64,000 nt of DNA from Exiguobacterium acetylicum DSM 20416 (GCF_000702605.1 NZ_JNIR01000001.1:2408501-2472500), one strand, 5' to 3'; shown: positions 53,445 to 62,866, counted from the first letter of the stretch. Numbers and translations: made by a program. Notes: generated by a model from the letters alone, not told the origin.

Positions 53445-55346
53445 ATGATACTCTTACAAGTCAATCAACTCTCGAAATCATTCGGCGTCGAGCCGATTTT
53501 AGAAAATATCAAACTGGAAGTACAAGAGCGAGATCGGATTGCGCTCGTCGGACGAAACGGTGCCGGTAAATCGACCTTGCTCAAAATCATCGCTGGTGAA
53601 CTCAGTCATGACTCGGGTGACATCATGAAAGGCAAGGATGTCAAAATCGGTTATCTCGCACAAGACAGTGGTCTCGAATCGAATGAGACGATCTGGAACG
53701 AGATGCTGACCGTCTTCGAACATCTCCAGGAACAAGAACGGACACTGCGCCGGATGGAAATCGAAATGGGCATGGAGCATATCTTGAACGACCCGGTCGC
53801 TTACGATCGTCTCTTGAAGACGTACGATCAAGCGCAACACGACTTCTCAGAAGCCGGTGGTTATCAGTTCGAAGCGAATATCCGCTCCGTTTTGCACGGC
53901 ATGCGCTTTTATCCGGATGATTACTCGCGCCGGATTCAGACATTATCCGGTGGTCAACGAACACGACTCGCCTTAGCGAAGATGCTTCTGCAAGCACCAG
54001 AGCTCCTCATTCTTGATGAGCCGACCAACCACCTTGATATCGATACACTCGCTTGGCTCGAAAGTTACCTCGGCGGTTATCGTGGCGCCGTCCTGATCGT
54101 CTCACACGACCGGTACTTCCTCGACCAAGTCGTCAATGTCGTCTATGAGCTGTCGCGCAATGTCTGTCGTAAGTTCACCGGGAACTACACGAAGTACTTG
54201 GAACAAAAAGCGGCCTTGTACGATCAAGAAATGAAACAGTTCGAACAGCAACAAGAAGAAATCGCAAAGATGCAGGACTTCATTCAACGCAACATCGCCC
54301 GGGCGACGACGACAAAACGTGCCCAAAGTGTCCGGAAACGGCTCGAGAAGGTCGACCGACTCGACCGACCAGATGGGGATGAACGTAGCACGGTCCTGTC
54401 CTTCCCAATTGAAAAACAGAGCGGGAACGATGTTCTTCAAGTCAATCAACTGGCGATCGGTTACGAAGAAGCTGTCTCAAAAGACATCACGTTCCGCTTG
54501 CAACGCGGCGAATCACTGGCACTCGTCGGACCAAACGGAATCGGAAAGTCGACGCTCTTGAAAGTTCTCGTCGGTCGCTTACGCCCCCTATTCGGTGATT
54601 TCCGGTTCGGTACCGGCGTCTCGATCGGATATTACGATCAAGAGCAGGCGGAACTCAATGACCGGAACCGTGTCATCGATGAGATTTGGAACGAATGGCC
54701 ACTAATGCGTGAACAAGAAGTCCGTTCTGTCCTCGGGCAATTCTTGTTTAGCGGTGACGATGTCTTCAAGATCGTCCATGAGTTATCCGGTGGCGAACGC
54801 GGACGTCTCGCACTCGCAAAACTGAAACTCCGGAAGACGAACGTCCTCGTCCTCGATGAGCCGACGAACCACTTGGATTTGGATTCGAAGATGGTCCTCG
54901 AAAACGCCCTCGTCGACTACGAAGGAACGCTGTTATTTGTCTCTCACGACCGTTACTTCATCGACCGGATCGCGACACGCGTTATTGAGATGAGTGAAGC
55001 GGGCGTGACGGAATACCTCGGTGATTATTCGTACTACACGGAGAAGAAGGCGGAGCAAGAAGAGATTGCGCGTCTTGAAGCGGAGGAAGCAAAAGCCGCA
55101 AAAGTCACGGCGTCGAAGACGATCGACAAGGAAGCACAGAAAGAAGAACGCAAGCGCCGTCAGCAAATCGAACAGCTCGAACAAGACATCGAGCGGCTCG
55201 AACAGCGTTCGGCAGAAATTGAACAGTTGCTTTGTGAACCGGAAGTCTTCAATGATATTCCGAAAGCGACAGCTCTTTCAGCAGAACGTGATCAGATTGA
55301 TGTCGATCTGCTCGAATTGATGGAACGATGGGAGAACCAACACTGA
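53445..55346 (+). CDS. ydiF: ABC-F family ATP-binding protein (YdiF-like)
   Basis: 633 residues from the ATG at 53445 (MILLQVNQLSKSFG), nine bases after AAGGA; two upstream in-frame ATGs are too close to that box. Two ABC domains (Walker A GRNGAGKST and GPNGIGKST; signatures LSGGQRTRLALAK and LSGGERGRLALAK), the charged linker between them, and a C-terminal coiled coil (about 545-633, KEERKRRQQIEQLEQDIERLEQRSAEIEQL). No membrane segment. Acts on the ribosome; the specific duty of this subfamily is not settled. Divergent from rex, as in B. subtilis. Confidence 0.92.
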   Translation: MILLQVNQLSKSFGVEPILENIKLEVQERDRIALVGRNGAGKSTLLKIIAGELSHDSGDIMKGKDVKIGYLAQDSGLESNETIWNEMLTVFEHLQEQERTLRRMEIEMGMEHILNDPVAYDRLLKTYDQAQHDFSEAGGYQFEANIRSVLHGMRFYPDDYSRRIQTLSGGQRTRLALAKMLLQAPELLILDEPTNHLDIDTLAWLESYLGGYRGAVLIVSHDRYFLDQVVNVVYELSRNVCRKFTGNYTKYLEQKAALYDQEMKQFEQQQEEIAKMQDFIQRNIARATTTKRAQSVRKRLEKVDRLDRPDGDERSTVLSFPIEKQSGNDVLQVNQLAIGYEEAVSKDITFRLQRGESLALVGPNGIGKSTLLKVLVGRLRPLFGDFRFGTGVSIGYYDQEQAELNDRNRVIDEIWNEWPLMREQEVRSVLGQFLFSGDDVFKIVHELSGGERGRLALAKLKLRKTNVLVLDEPTNHLDLDSKMVLENALVDYEGTLLFVSHDRYFIDRIATRVIEMSEAGVTEYLGDYSYYTEKKAEQEEIARLEAEEAKAAKVTASKTIDKEAQKEERKRRQQIEQLEQDIERLEQRSAEIEQLLCEPEVFNDIPKATALSAERDQIDVDLLELMERWENQH

Positions 55347-55768
55347 TGCGGACGAAAAGTTTTTTCATTAACTTGATTCAAGGACTGCTATCCGGCATCC
55401 TTTATTTCGTACCGATGTATGCAGACTACGTGTCCACCTTCATCCGACCGGATGCTTTTAATGCCGCGCTTCCTTTGTTCCTCCTGATTTCTTGTATGAT
55501 CGGTCTCGTCATCCAAACATGGAGCGGTCTTTTCGTCAGTTTACTTTCGGGATTATGCTGTACGCTCCTGACGACACAGCTATTCGTCGAACTCACTGAC
55601 CCGTTGATCTTATCGTATTACGGTAGTGTCTCACCGCTCACCGCTTTCTTGATCAGCTGTGTCGGCATTTGGGCACTCGCGATCGTCTTTTATTTGCTCG
55701 ATGGCTATCAGTACAGTAAACGTCATGGTCTTGAAGCCTCTTCAAACGAAATTGATCCACAACCTTGA
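55346..55768 (+). CDS. Four-helix membrane protein of unknown function
   Basis: 140 residues from the ATG at 55346, overlapping the ABC-F stop as TGATG, with GGGAGAAC upstream. Four hydrophobic segments (about 7-27, 44-62, 65-83, 100-122) and a polar C-terminal tail. Family not recognised. Translational coupling with the ABC-F gene makes them one transcript, ended by a terminator. Confidence 0.72.
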   Translation: MRTKSFFINLIQGLLSGILYFVPMYADYVSTFIRPDAFNAALPLFLLISCMIGLVIQTWSGLFVSLLSGLCCTLLTTQLFVELTDPLILSYYGSVSPLTAFLISCVGIWALAIVFYLLDGYQYSKRHGLEASSNEIDPQP

Positions 55769-55805
55769 AGTCCGATCGATTAATCATATGAACAACATGA
55801 AAAAT

Positions 55806-55852
55806 GGAGTGGAGATTCCGGTAGCTAGTCCGGTCTCTCCACTCCTTTTTGT
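55806..55852 (+). terminator. Terminator after the ABC-F / membrane protein operon
   Basis: AGTGGAGATTCCGG / CCGGTCTCTCCACT stem with TAGCTAGT loop, then CCTTTTTG. Confidence 0.87.
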
Positions 55853-55913
55853 TTGAGTCGAAACGTTCGTCGTTAATATGGATCGTATAATGAATCAAAC
55901 ATTCACGCCTGTA

Positions 55914-56507
55914 TCATTTGGTAGGTCGGGCAATCGTAAACGTCTTCCCGATCGTCGCATAATCATTCCCCGCTAAACGAGCGACAGCCTTCAAACCTGC
56001 CGCATCAATCCGGAACGACTCGACGAGTTCATCCGCAACGTGGTAACGCAGTACTTCTCCGATCAAAAGATCGGCACCTTCCAGCTCAACGTGTTGCGTC
56101 AAGCGCATCTCGAACCGGATTTTCGCTTCCGCGATTCCGGGTACATCAATCGCGTCGCTATCGACAAGTGTTAAATCCGTCCGTTCGAGCTCACTTTCAC
56201 CATACGCAAGTGGCGCAGCTGTTTCATTCACAGCCTCGACGATTTCTTCGCTGACGATATGGATGACATAACTTTGTTTCGCAAGGATGTTGCGTGCCGT
56301 ATCCTTTTGTCCCTTGTCCGTCCGTTGTACGGCAATCACCAGTTGTGGTGGACTGCTCGACGCGACCGTAAAGAACGAAAATGGTGCGGCGTTGACCGTC
56401 CCGTCTTCTCCTTGCGTCGTCACGAAAGCAATCGGACGCGGAATGATGCTTCCGATCAGTAATTTGTAATTATCTTTTGCACTAAGCGTTGATGCCTCGA
56501 ACTTCAT
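55914..56507 (-). CDS. Flavin reductase family protein (FMN-binding split barrel)
   Basis: 197 residues from the ATG at 56505-56507, with AAAGGTGG upstream; the open frame extends into the doxX intergenic region without a box. Segments LLIGSIIPRPIAFVTTQGEDGTVNAAPFSFFTVASSSPPQLVIAVQR and ELEGADLLIGEVLRYHV define the flavin-reductase-like split barrel. Probably reduces or binds FMN. Second gene after doxX, with 19 bp between; both would be controlled by the divergent HxlR-type regulator, a common arrangement for quinone or electrophile response. Confidence 0.9.
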   Translation of the reverse strand: MKFEASTLSAKDNYKLLIGSIIPRPIAFVTTQGEDGTVNAAPFSFFTVASSSPPQLVIAVQRTDKGQKDTARNILAKQSYVIHIVSEEIVEAVNETAAPLAYGESELERTDLTLVDSDAIDVPGIAEAKIRFEMRLTQHVELEGADLLIGEVLRYHVADELVESFRIDAAGLKAVARLAGNDYATIGKTFTIARPTK

Positions 56508-56526
56508 GAATGACCCACCTTTTTCT

Positions 56527-56925
56527 TCACCCGATGAGTGCAGCGAGTGAATAGTCTCCAGCACCGATCATCGCTACACCAAGGGCGATGACGATCAATG
56601 CCATGTTGTATTCGTACCCGTTCTGCGTCACCCAGTAACCATTCGCACCGTGTACTTTAACGATCGCGACAAGCATTGATCCGATGATGAGGAGCGCGGC
56701 AATCCAGAGGAATACGCCTCCTGCGAACAATAAGCCGCCGATCAATTCAGCAAGACCTGCCGTAATCGCGAGTGCCTTCCCTGGTTTCATGCCGATTGAT
56801 TCGAACCAACCGCCTGTTCCAGCGATTCCGTGTCCACCGAACCAACCAAATAATTTTTGTGTCCCGTGTGCAGCGAACGTTAAGCCGATGATTAAACGAA
56901 TAATTAAAAGTCCTGTATCCATCAT
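56527..56925 (-). CDS. DoxX family membrane protein
   Basis: 132 residues, four hydrophobic segments. LLIIRLIIGLTFAAHGTQKLFGWFGGHGIAGTGGWFESIGMKPGK and AGLAELIGGLLFAGG are typical of the DoxX/MhqP/YfiD group. In Bacillus such genes accompany quinone- and aldehyde-responsive dioxygenases and reductases. GAGAAGAGAG before ATGATG. First gene of the doxX-flavin reductase operon, divergent from the HxlR gene. Confidence 0.9.
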   Translation of the reverse strand: MMDTGLLIIRLIIGLTFAAHGTQKLFGWFGGHGIAGTGGWFESIGMKPGKALAITAGLAELIGGLLFAGGVFLWIAALLIIGSMLVAIVKVHGANGYWVTQNGYEYNMALIVIALGVAMIGAGDYSLAALIG

Positions 56926-56956
56926 TTCTCTCTTCTCCTTTTACCTAATGTTTTTT

Positions 56957-57048
56957 AGTTACTTTAAGTAACTCAATAAACAGACTATATCTTATCACTT
57001 ACTAAAAGTAAATAGATTTGTTTTAGTTCTTTTTGTTACATTAAGTAA
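56957..57048. promoter_or_regulatory. Three HxlR-type operator repeats
   Basis: TTACTTTAAGTAA (56959-56971), TTACTAAAAGTAA (56999-57011) and TTACATTAAGTAA (57036-57048) share the palindrome TTAC(T)nnnAGTAA, spaced 40 and 37 bp (about four helical turns) in the divergent region between doxX and the regulator gene. YodB/CatR-type HxlR proteins bind related sequences. Confidence 0.65.
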
Positions 57049-57108
57049 AATGATTCGATTTTTTTAGCAGAAGCGGGTATACTACAACTATAGAAAGGAT
57101 GAGTGCTG

Positions 57109-57429
57109 ATGGAAGAAGTCGCAATCCAACCGGCTCTTTGTCCCAAAGTCGAACATGCCTTTGAAATCTTAGGTAAGAAATGGACAGGTCTGATTTTACG
57201 TCACTTGTTGACGAAGACATGTCGTTTCAATGAGATTCAAGATGCCATTCCCGAATTATCAGGTCGTATGCTCACGGAACGTATGAAGGAGCTCGAAGCG
57301 GAAGGCATCGTCATCCGGACTGTCATTCCCGATCGTCCGATTAAGATTCAATACAGTTTGACCGACAAAGGGCGTCAACTCGAACCGGTCATTCGTTCCA
57401 TTGAGGAATGGGCCGAACTACAAGACTAA
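57109..57429 (+). CDS. HxlR family transcriptional regulator
   Basis: 106 residues from the ATG at 57109, nine bases after AAGGA. CPKVEHAFEILGKKWTGLILRHLLTKTCRFNEIQDAIPELSGRMLTERMKELEAEGIVIR is the HxlR winged helix, with the conserved N-terminal Cys (Cys11, LCPKVE) that in YodB and CatR senses quinones and diamide. Cys11 and a second Cys (KTCRF) are present. Likely represses the divergent doxX-flavin reductase operon through the three repeats. Confidence 0.9.
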   Translation: MEEVAIQPALCPKVEHAFEILGKKWTGLILRHLLTKTCRFNEIQDAIPELSGRMLTERMKELEAEGIVIRTVIPDRPIKIQYSLTDKGRQLEPVIRSIEEWAELQD

Positions 57430-57432
57430 TAT

Positions 57433-57472
57433 ATAAAAAAGCATCTTCTTCGGAAGGTGCTTTTTTATATGC
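57433..57472 (+). terminator. Terminator of the HxlR gene
   Basis: AAAAAAGCATCTTC / GAAGGTGCTTTTTT with TTCG tetraloop. Confidence 0.9.
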
Positions 57473-57482
57473 TCTTTGACAT

Positions 57483-57497
57483 TGATAATCATTATCA
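57483..57497. promoter_or_regulatory. Fur box upstream of flavodoxin
   Basis: Perfect TGATAATCATTATCA (palindrome extends to 57481-57499), 37 bases before the flavodoxin ATG. Confidence 0.9.
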
Positions 57498-57534
57498 ATT
57501 AAAGTAGAGAAGTACACCGAAAGGAGGAAGATGC

Positions 57535-57990
57535 ATGCATATCGCGATTGGATTCGTCAGCATGTCCGGTAATACGGAAGATATCGTCTCGCTCATTCAA
57601 CGTGAGCTCGAGCAACACGATGTCAACGTGACGATCACGGAACTAGATCAATTCGTCGGGGAGGACTTATCACGTTTTGATGGTCTATTACTCGGCTCAT
57701 ATACATGGGGAGACGGTGATTTACCGTATGAAGCAGAAGATTTCGTTGAGGAGCTCCGGGAACAATCCTTACAGGGAATACCGGCGGCTGCTTTTGGTTC
57801 GGGGGATCTTGATTATCCGAAGTACTGCGCAGCCGTTGATTTGATCGAAGACGCATTAAAAGAAGCTGGGGCGACGATCGTCACGGATGGCTTGAAGATC
57901 GAGTTTGATCCGAATACCCCGGAGAAACAGGCCGCTTGTCGTGCATTCGCACAGACATTTCATCGCTTTTTACAACAGGTCCGTTCCTAA
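57535..57990 (+). CDS. Flavodoxin, Fur-regulated
   Basis: 151 residues. FMN phosphate loop FVSMSGNTEDIVSLI (SxTGNTE-type, residues about 6-20), aromatic loops LLLGSYTWGDGDLPYEAEDF and FGSGDLDYPKYCAAVD. Replaces ferredoxin when iron is short, in line with the Fur box. Similar to B. subtilis YkuN/YkuP, which are also Fur-controlled. GAAAGGAGG before the ATG. Confidence 0.93.
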   Translation: MHIAIGFVSMSGNTEDIVSLIQRELEQHDVNVTITELDQFVGEDLSRFDGLLLGSYTWGDGDLPYEAEDFVEELREQSLQGIPAAAFGSGDLDYPKYCAAVDLIEDALKEAGATIVTDGLKIEFDPNTPEKQAACRAFAQTFHRFLQQVRS

Positions 57991-58058
57991 GGTTCGTTTG
58001 TATCCTTACTGTAAGGGAATCGTTAAAACAGACTCTATGAAAGTGAGATGAATGTTTT

Positions 58059-58718
58059 ATGACGATTCAAGCACTCGTCTTTGACGTCTACGGTACATTA
58101 TTCGATGTCCATTCCGTCAAAGAACAAGCCGAAGCGCTTTATCCGGGGCACGGAGAGGCAATCAGTAAACGCTGGCGGGAGAAACAACTGGAGTACTCTT
58201 TCCTCCGGCAATTGAACGGACAATATGTGCCGTTCAGCCAAGTGACACAAGATGCGCTCCGCTACACGTTACTCGAACTGAAGCTCCATGTGACCGAGGA
58301 ACAAATCACGACCTTAATGGAGACGTACCTGACACTTGATGTATATCCCGAAGTCAGCTCCGTTCTCGAGACGATGGCAGATAAGCGCCTCGTCGTCTTC
58401 TCGAATGGTTCCCATGATATGCTCGATCCACTGATTGAGCAGTCAGGCTTAGCCGATCGGTTCGAACATCTCGTCAGTGTCGATGACATCAAACAATATA
58501 AACCAGCTCCTGCATCCTACATGCACGCCTTAAACACGCTCGGTCTAAAACGCGAGGAGATTTTATTCATGTCCTCGAACGGTTGGGACATCACCGGGGC
58601 GAAGAGTTTCGGCTTCAAAACGGCATGGATCAATCGAAATGGACTTCCGGTCGAGGAATTGAATCTCGATCCCGATCGCATCTATGATGACTTGACGGGT
58701 ATCACTGAATGGCAATGA
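58059..58718 (+). CDS. HAD superfamily, haloacid dehalogenase type II
   Basis: 219 residues. Nucleophile Asp in LVFDVYGTLFD (residue 9), SNGS (motif II), Lys in QYKPAPASYMHAL and MSSNGWDITGAKSFGFKTAWINRNG, all matching the (S)-2-haloacid dehalogenase type II family. The native substrate could be another small phosphate or haloacid. AAAGTGAGATG box. Single gene with its own terminator. Confidence 0.9.
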   Translation: MTIQALVFDVYGTLFDVHSVKEQAEALYPGHGEAISKRWREKQLEYSFLRQLNGQYVPFSQVTQDALRYTLLELKLHVTEEQITTLMETYLTLDVYPEVSSVLETMADKRLVVFSNGSHDMLDPLIEQSGLADRFEHLVSVDDIKQYKPAPASYMHALNTLGLKREEILFMSSNGWDITGAKSFGFKTAWINRNGLPVEELNLDPDRIYDDLTGITEWQ

Positions 58719-58725
58719 ACGAACA

Positions 58726-58759
58726 ACAGCGGACTCCTATTTAGGAATCCGCTGTTTTC
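58726..58759. terminator. Bidirectional terminator after the HAD gene
   Basis: AACAGCGGACTCC / GGAATCCGCTGTT stem with TATTTA loop; convergent genes on both sides. Confidence 0.85.
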
Positions 58760-58765
58760 ATGGAT

Positions 58766-59335
58766 TTAGTAATTAGACAAACGTGAGTAACCCTTCTTGA
58801 ATAGATCGAGTTTCAGACCGCCTTCTTTTTCGATGAAGAAGAGGTATTCGTTTTGATCCGTATCCTTATAGAAGACCTTAAATAACGTCAACGTCCGTTT
58901 TTTATTGTTCTCGACAGCCGTCACCTCATGCTTTGAGATCACCTCGGCTTGGACTTGTTCTGCATCCATCTTTTGAATCATTGGTTCGAACGATTTCTTT
59001 TCTTGATCCGTCACCGGTGTTCCGGAAGCAATCATGAAATAATCATCACTCGCCTTGTTCGTTAAACCATACTTCCGATCGACGATGACGACGTTACTGA
59101 GCTTACCATTGACTGTCTGATCAAAAGCATATAACTTTTGAATCCGGGTCTTTTCCCCTTCTGCTCGTCCGATTTCGTAAAGTGGACGTTGTTTCGTATT
59201 CGTCTCGACCGCTTTTTTATCGGGTACGAGTTCTTCCTTATAGGCGACTTGGTATGCGTTGACGATTTCTCGGACCTGAAGTCCGATCGCGACGATGACC
59301 AGTACCGCTAACAATGCGATGATGACTTTTTTCAT
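58766..59335 (-). CDS. Membrane-anchored or secreted protein of unknown function
   Basis: 189 residues. One N-terminal hydrophobic segment (KKVIIALLAVLVIVAIGLQV) without a clear cleavage site or lipobox, then a soluble basic domain of about 165 residues. Family not recognised; the pattern of strands (YLFFIEKEGGLKLDLFKKGYSR at the end) suggests a small beta-rich extracellular domain. It follows tsaD on the same strand with a 28-bp gap, so it may be part of that transcript. ATG follows GGGGGAAATG. Confidence 0.7.
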   Translation of the reverse strand: MKKVIIALLAVLVIVAIGLQVREIVNAYQVAYKEELVPDKKAVETNTKQRPLYEIGRAEGEKTRIQKLYAFDQTVNGKLSNVVIVDRKYGLTNKASDDYFMIASGTPVTDQEKKSFEPMIQKMDAEQVQAEVISKHEVTAVENNKKRTLTLFKVFYKDTDQNEYLFFIEKEGGLKLDLFKKGYSRLSNY

Positions 59336-59363
59336 TCCATTTCCCCCAAGTTGTTCGGATTCC

Positions 59364-60371
59364 TTACTTTAAATCTAGCCCAGGTTCTGCATTCATGGCA
59401 AGTGTCGAATGGCGTAACGCGCGATATGGATGAATCGCAGCCGCTCCGATCATCGCCGCATTGTCTCCACACAGGTGCATCGGCGGAATGACGAGATCAA
59501 TACCTTCTTTCGCACACGCCGCTTCGAGACCTTGGCGTAATCCTTTGTTGGCAGCGACGCCACCAGCAAGCAGTAATTGACGTCCCCCTTTATCCTTCAC
59601 GGCACGGACCGCCTTCGTCACGAGTACCTCGACGACGCTCGCTTGGAAACTCGCAGCTAAATCTTCCGGGATAATCGTTTCTCCCCGTTGTTCGGCGTTA
59701 TGCACGGCATTGATGACTGCTGACTTCAAACCGCTGAAGCTAAAGTCATACGAATCCTTTTCGAGCCAGACACGTGGAAAATGGAACGTATCCTGACCGG
59801 TCTGTGCCAATTGGTCGATTCGTGGACCACCTGGATACGGTAACTTCAACGTCCGAGCAACTTTATCATATGCTTCCCCCGCGGCATCATCCCGTGTTTC
59901 ACCGATGACTTCGTATACACCGTCTTCTGGCATGTAGATCAGTTCCGTGTGCCCACCTGATGCAATCAAACAGACGAGCGGGAACTCAAGCTCTTGCACG
60001 AGACGATTCGCATAGATATGACCTGCGATATGATGAACACCGATTAATGGTTTGTTGTGCGCAAAGGCGAGTGCCTTCGCTGCGCTGACACCAACGAGCA
60101 GTGCTCCAACGAGTCCAGGTCCTTCCGTGACGGCGATCGCATCGATATCGTCGATCGTGACGTTCGCTTCCGTCAAGGCATCATCGATGACGTATGTGAT
60201 CCGTTCAACGTGATGCCGTGAAGCCACTTCAGGCACGACGCCACCGAATCGTTTATGACTTTCGATTTGAGACGAGACGACGTTCGATAAGACGTCGGTT
60301 CCTCCACGGACGACGGCAGCCGCCGTTTCGTCGCAACTCGATTCAATTGCTAGAATCAATGGTTGTGTCAT
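59364..60371 (-). CDS. tsaD: tRNA N6-adenosine threonylcarbamoyltransferase TsaD
   Basis: 335 residues. ASKHA-fold enzyme that puts threonylcarbamoyl on A37 of ANN-reading tRNAs. [21 protein letters not shown], metal His pair in [13 protein letters not shown], phosphate loops SGGHTEL and [11 protein letters not shown], and [12 protein letters not shown]. Start overlaps the rimI stop by four bases. Last t6A gene of tsaE-tsaB-rimI-tsaD. Confidence 0.97.
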   Translation of the reverse strand: MTQPLILAIESSCDETAAAVVRGGTDVLSNVVSSQIESHKRFGGVVPEVASRHHVERITYVIDDALTEANVTIDDIDAIAVTEGPGLVGALLVGVSAAKALAFAHNKPLIGVHHIAGHIYANRLVQELEFPLVCLIASGGHTELIYMPEDGVYEVIGETRDDAAGEAYDKVARTLKLPYPGGPRIDQLAQTGQDTFHFPRVWLEKDSYDFSFSGLKSAVINAVHNAEQRGETIIPEDLAASFQASVVEVLVTKAVRAVKDKGGRQLLLAGGVAANKGLRQGLEAACAKEGIDLVIPPMHLCGDNAAMIGAAAIHPYRALRHSTLAMNAEPGLDLK

Positions 60372-60823
60372 AGGTCTTCTTCCTCCAGTTCCAGCCAGTA
60401 GATGGCAGCATCTTCGTTGTTATCTTGATAATATCGTTTTCGAACACCGACATACTGGAATCCAAGTTTTTCGTATAAAGTCCGCGCCGGTGTGTTCGAG
60501 ACACGTACTTCGAGTGTCATTGCCCGCAAACCAAGCGCACGACCGACGGCGATCAATGCCGTTAGCAAATCTTCACCAAGTCCTTGTCCGCGGTGTGACT
60601 GCTTGACGGCAATATTCGTAATATGTCCTTCATCCGCAATATGCCACAGACCAGCAAACCCAACGATACCATCTTGATCGGCAACGACATAATAGGCATT
60701 CGGATTTTGTGTCATTTCCGCTTCGAAGGCATCTAGCGTCCACGGTGTCGCAAATGATTCGAGTTCAACCGCATGAACACCTGCAGCATCCTGTACGGTC
60801 ATGCGACGAATGCCCTTACTCAT
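60368..60823 (-). CDS. rimI: Ribosomal-protein-alanine N-acetyltransferase RimI
   Basis: 151 residues from the ATG at 60821-60823, which has GAGG nine bases upstream and overlaps the tsaB stop by eight bases; the longer open frame runs through tsaB and is rejected. GNAT fold: [20 protein letters not shown] (acetyl-CoA loop), [28 protein letters not shown] (RimI motif). Acetylates the N-terminus of ribosomal protein S18 by family knowledge. Confidence 0.93.
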   Translation of the reverse strand: MSKGIRRMTVQDAAGVHAVELESFATPWTLDAFEAEMTQNPNAYYVVADQDGIVGFAGLWHIADEGHITNIAVKQSHRGQGLGEDLLTALIAVGRALGLRAMTLEVRVSNTPARTLYEKLGFQYVGVRKRYYQDNNEDAAIYWLELEEEDL

Positions 60824-61469
60824 GACGCTGTGCCTCGATCCATTTCGCTTCTGCTTCAGCCAAGCGCAGGTAACGTGGCTCAAACGCATGCGCTTCGACC
60901 GTCTGACGCGTTGCACCGAGTAAAGCGAGTACGCCGGCACGTGGCGTCTGAAAAGCAGGAGCCGCCTTTTCGAAGGGCTGAAGAATCTCTTCGAACGCAT
61001 CAACGTCTCCTGTGACGAGCGTATCTGCCGGTAACGTCTTCACAAAAGAAGCGATCTCGACATGTTGCTCTTCACCAATTCGTTTCCCGGCGTCGTACAC
61101 TCCGACAAACCCTGCTCCACGCCGCGCATCTTGAATCGCTGCGACACGTCCCGTATGACCTGTCGAAGCTGCCATCAGTTCAAGTGTCGAGATGGCAACG
61201 AGCTCGATGCCGAGTGTATACGCGAGCGTCTTTGCTGTCGTCGCTCCAATCCGTAAACCCGTATAAGAACCAGGACCGTCAGCAACGACGACGCGTGTCA
61301 GTTGAGCCGGTGTCCATTTTGCTTCCGCCATCAAGCGCTCAAGTAACGGCATGAGTTTCGTCGCATGATTCAAAGACGTGACGTAAGATGCTTCTGCTAC
61401 GATCTGTTTCCCGTCTGAAAGAGCGACCGATAATTGTTTCGTCGATGTATCAATAGCTACGATTTTCAT
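60816..61469 (-). CDS. tsaB: t6A biosynthesis protein TsaB
   Basis: 217 residues; ASKHA-like, inactive partner that binds TsaD. MKIVAIDTSTKQLSVALSDG, VVVADGPGSYTGLRIGATTAKTLAYTLGIELVAISTLE are the family segments. Starts overlapping tsaE stop by four bases (ATGA). Confidence 0.95.
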   Translation of the reverse strand: MKIVAIDTSTKQLSVALSDGKQIVAEASYVTSLNHATKLMPLLERLMAEAKWTPAQLTRVVVADGPGSYTGLRIGATTAKTLAYTLGIELVAISTLELMAASTGHTGRVAAIQDARRGAGFVGVYDAGKRIGEEQHVEIASFVKTLPADTLVTGDVDAFEEILQPFEKAAPAFQTPRAGVLALLGATRQTVEAHAFEPRYLRLAEAEAKWIEAQRHE

Positions 61470-61915
61470 GATTTCAATCCCTCACATAATGTAATGTATC
61501 GTTCTCCGATCGGCTTCAGCTCAAAACGTCGGCTATCGTCACCTGTTCGTGTAATCGTGATTGCCAATCGATCAGGTGGAAGGCTGTCCGCAATCAATTC
61601 AGACCACTCGACGACAGCAACGCCTTCACCATTCAAATATTCTTCAAGTCCAATATCATCACCGGAACCTTCCAGGCGATAGACATCCATATGATAAAGA
61701 GGAAGACGCCCCGTATAGACTTTCATGATCGTAAAGGTTGGACTGTTGACGTGACGCGTCACACCCAATCCTTTCGCAAAGCTTTGGGTGAAAGTCGTTT
61801 TCCCAGCACCTAAGTCTCCGTCAAGCGTAATGACCATCCCCGCTTCAGCACGTCGTCCGAGTTCAAGGGCTAAAGCAGTCGTTTCTTCCAAGCTGTTCAT
61901 TTCCAGTTCTATCAT
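61466..61915 (-). CDS. tsaE: t6A biosynthesis ATPase TsaE
   Basis: 149 residues. Walker A in TLDGDLGAGKTTFTQSFAKGLG, switch region VNSPTFTIMKVY, and HMDVYRLEGSGDDIGLEEYL with VVEWSELI. ATPase that resets the TsaB-TsaD complex. AGGAGGAG before the ATG. First gene of the operon. Confidence 0.96.
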   Translation of the reverse strand: MIELEMNSLEETTALALELGRRAEAGMVITLDGDLGAGKTTFTQSFAKGLGVTRHVNSPTFTIMKVYTGRLPLYHMDVYRLEGSGDDIGLEEYLNGEGVAVVEWSELIADSLPPDRLAITITRTGDDSRRFELKPIGERYITLCEGLKS

Positions 61916-61978
61916 ACGATGTCTCCTCCTTTAATACGTACTGTTCGTCCTTCTCTATTGTACCGGACGAAAAAGGCA

Positions 61979-62012
61979 AAAAAAAATACGAAACGCTGAA
62001 CGTTTCGTAGTA
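61979..62012 (-). terminator. Terminator of the initiator tRNA transcript
   Basis: Minus strand TACGAAACG / CGTTTCGTA stem with TTCAG loop and T8 tail, downstream of the second tRNA. Confidence 0.9.
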
Positions 62013-62034
62013 AAGTTGAAGTTAAGTTTAAAAT

Positions 62035-62111
<77 letters not shown>

Positions 62112-62145
62112 ACGATAAACGTTTCGGATTTGATTATTTAAAAAT

Positions 62146-62222
<77 letters not shown>

Positions 62223-62351
62223 ATGATATAACGTTTCGACAGATATTAATATAACATGTGTCTTTTAAATTGGCAAGTCTTTTTGCCTTATTTCTTTTTA
62301 CTAACTGTCATAATGAATATTCTTCTATACTGATACGAAAGGAGTGAGCAG

Positions 62352-62816
62352 ATGGGATACTTATTAGATTTACGAAAATTCGTAGGGAACCGACCGTTAA
62401 TCAGCGTGGGTGCGACCGTACTCGTCCTGAATCCACAGCATGAACTGCTATTTCAATATCGTTCGGATACACACAGTTGGGGACTTCCCGGTGGGTCGAT
62501 GGAACCAGGTGAGACACTTGAAGAAGTCGCGATGCGTGAATTAGAGGAAGAAACCGGCCTTCAAGCACGCAGCGTTCAACTACTAGACGTCTTCTCGGGT
62601 CCTGATTACTTCTTCCGTTATCCAAATGGCGATCAAACATATAGTGTGATTCATCTCTTTCAAGCAAAAGGAATATCGGGTACATTACAGATGACGGACG
62701 GAGAGAGCCTCGATCTTCGTTATTTTCCACTTGATCAACTACCAGACCCACTTGAAGCACGAGCCGCTGCGCTTTTGAAACAAGTCATCTCTCGTCTTGT
62801 CGAAACAACACCTTGA
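62352..62816 (+). CDS. NUDIX hydrolase
   Basis: 154 residues. Complete Nudix box GGSMEPGETLEEVAMRELEEETGL (about 47-70), with substrate-side VFSGPDYFFRYPNGDQTYSVIHLFQAKG. Likely hydrolyses a nucleoside diphosphate derivative; the substrate is not readable. GAAAGGAGTG box before the ATG. The IS3-family element starts about 20-30 bp after its stop. Confidence 0.92.
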   Translation: MGYLLDLRKFVGNRPLISVGATVLVLNPQHELLFQYRSDTHSWGLPGGSMEPGETLEEVAMRELEEETGLQARSVQLLDVFSGPDYFFRYPNGDQTYSVIHLFQAKGISGTLQMTDGESLDLRYFPLDQLPDPLEARAAALLKQVISRLVETTP

Positions 62817-62866
62817 ATTTTAAAACTGGCTGTCATGGGCTAACCTAAAATTTTGAGACAATATAA

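Noticed and set aside
60824-61003. Extended RimI N-terminus reading through tsaB
   Set aside because: The extra 60 residues are basic and unlike the family and lie fully inside tsaB in another frame; the ATG at 60823 has a good box.
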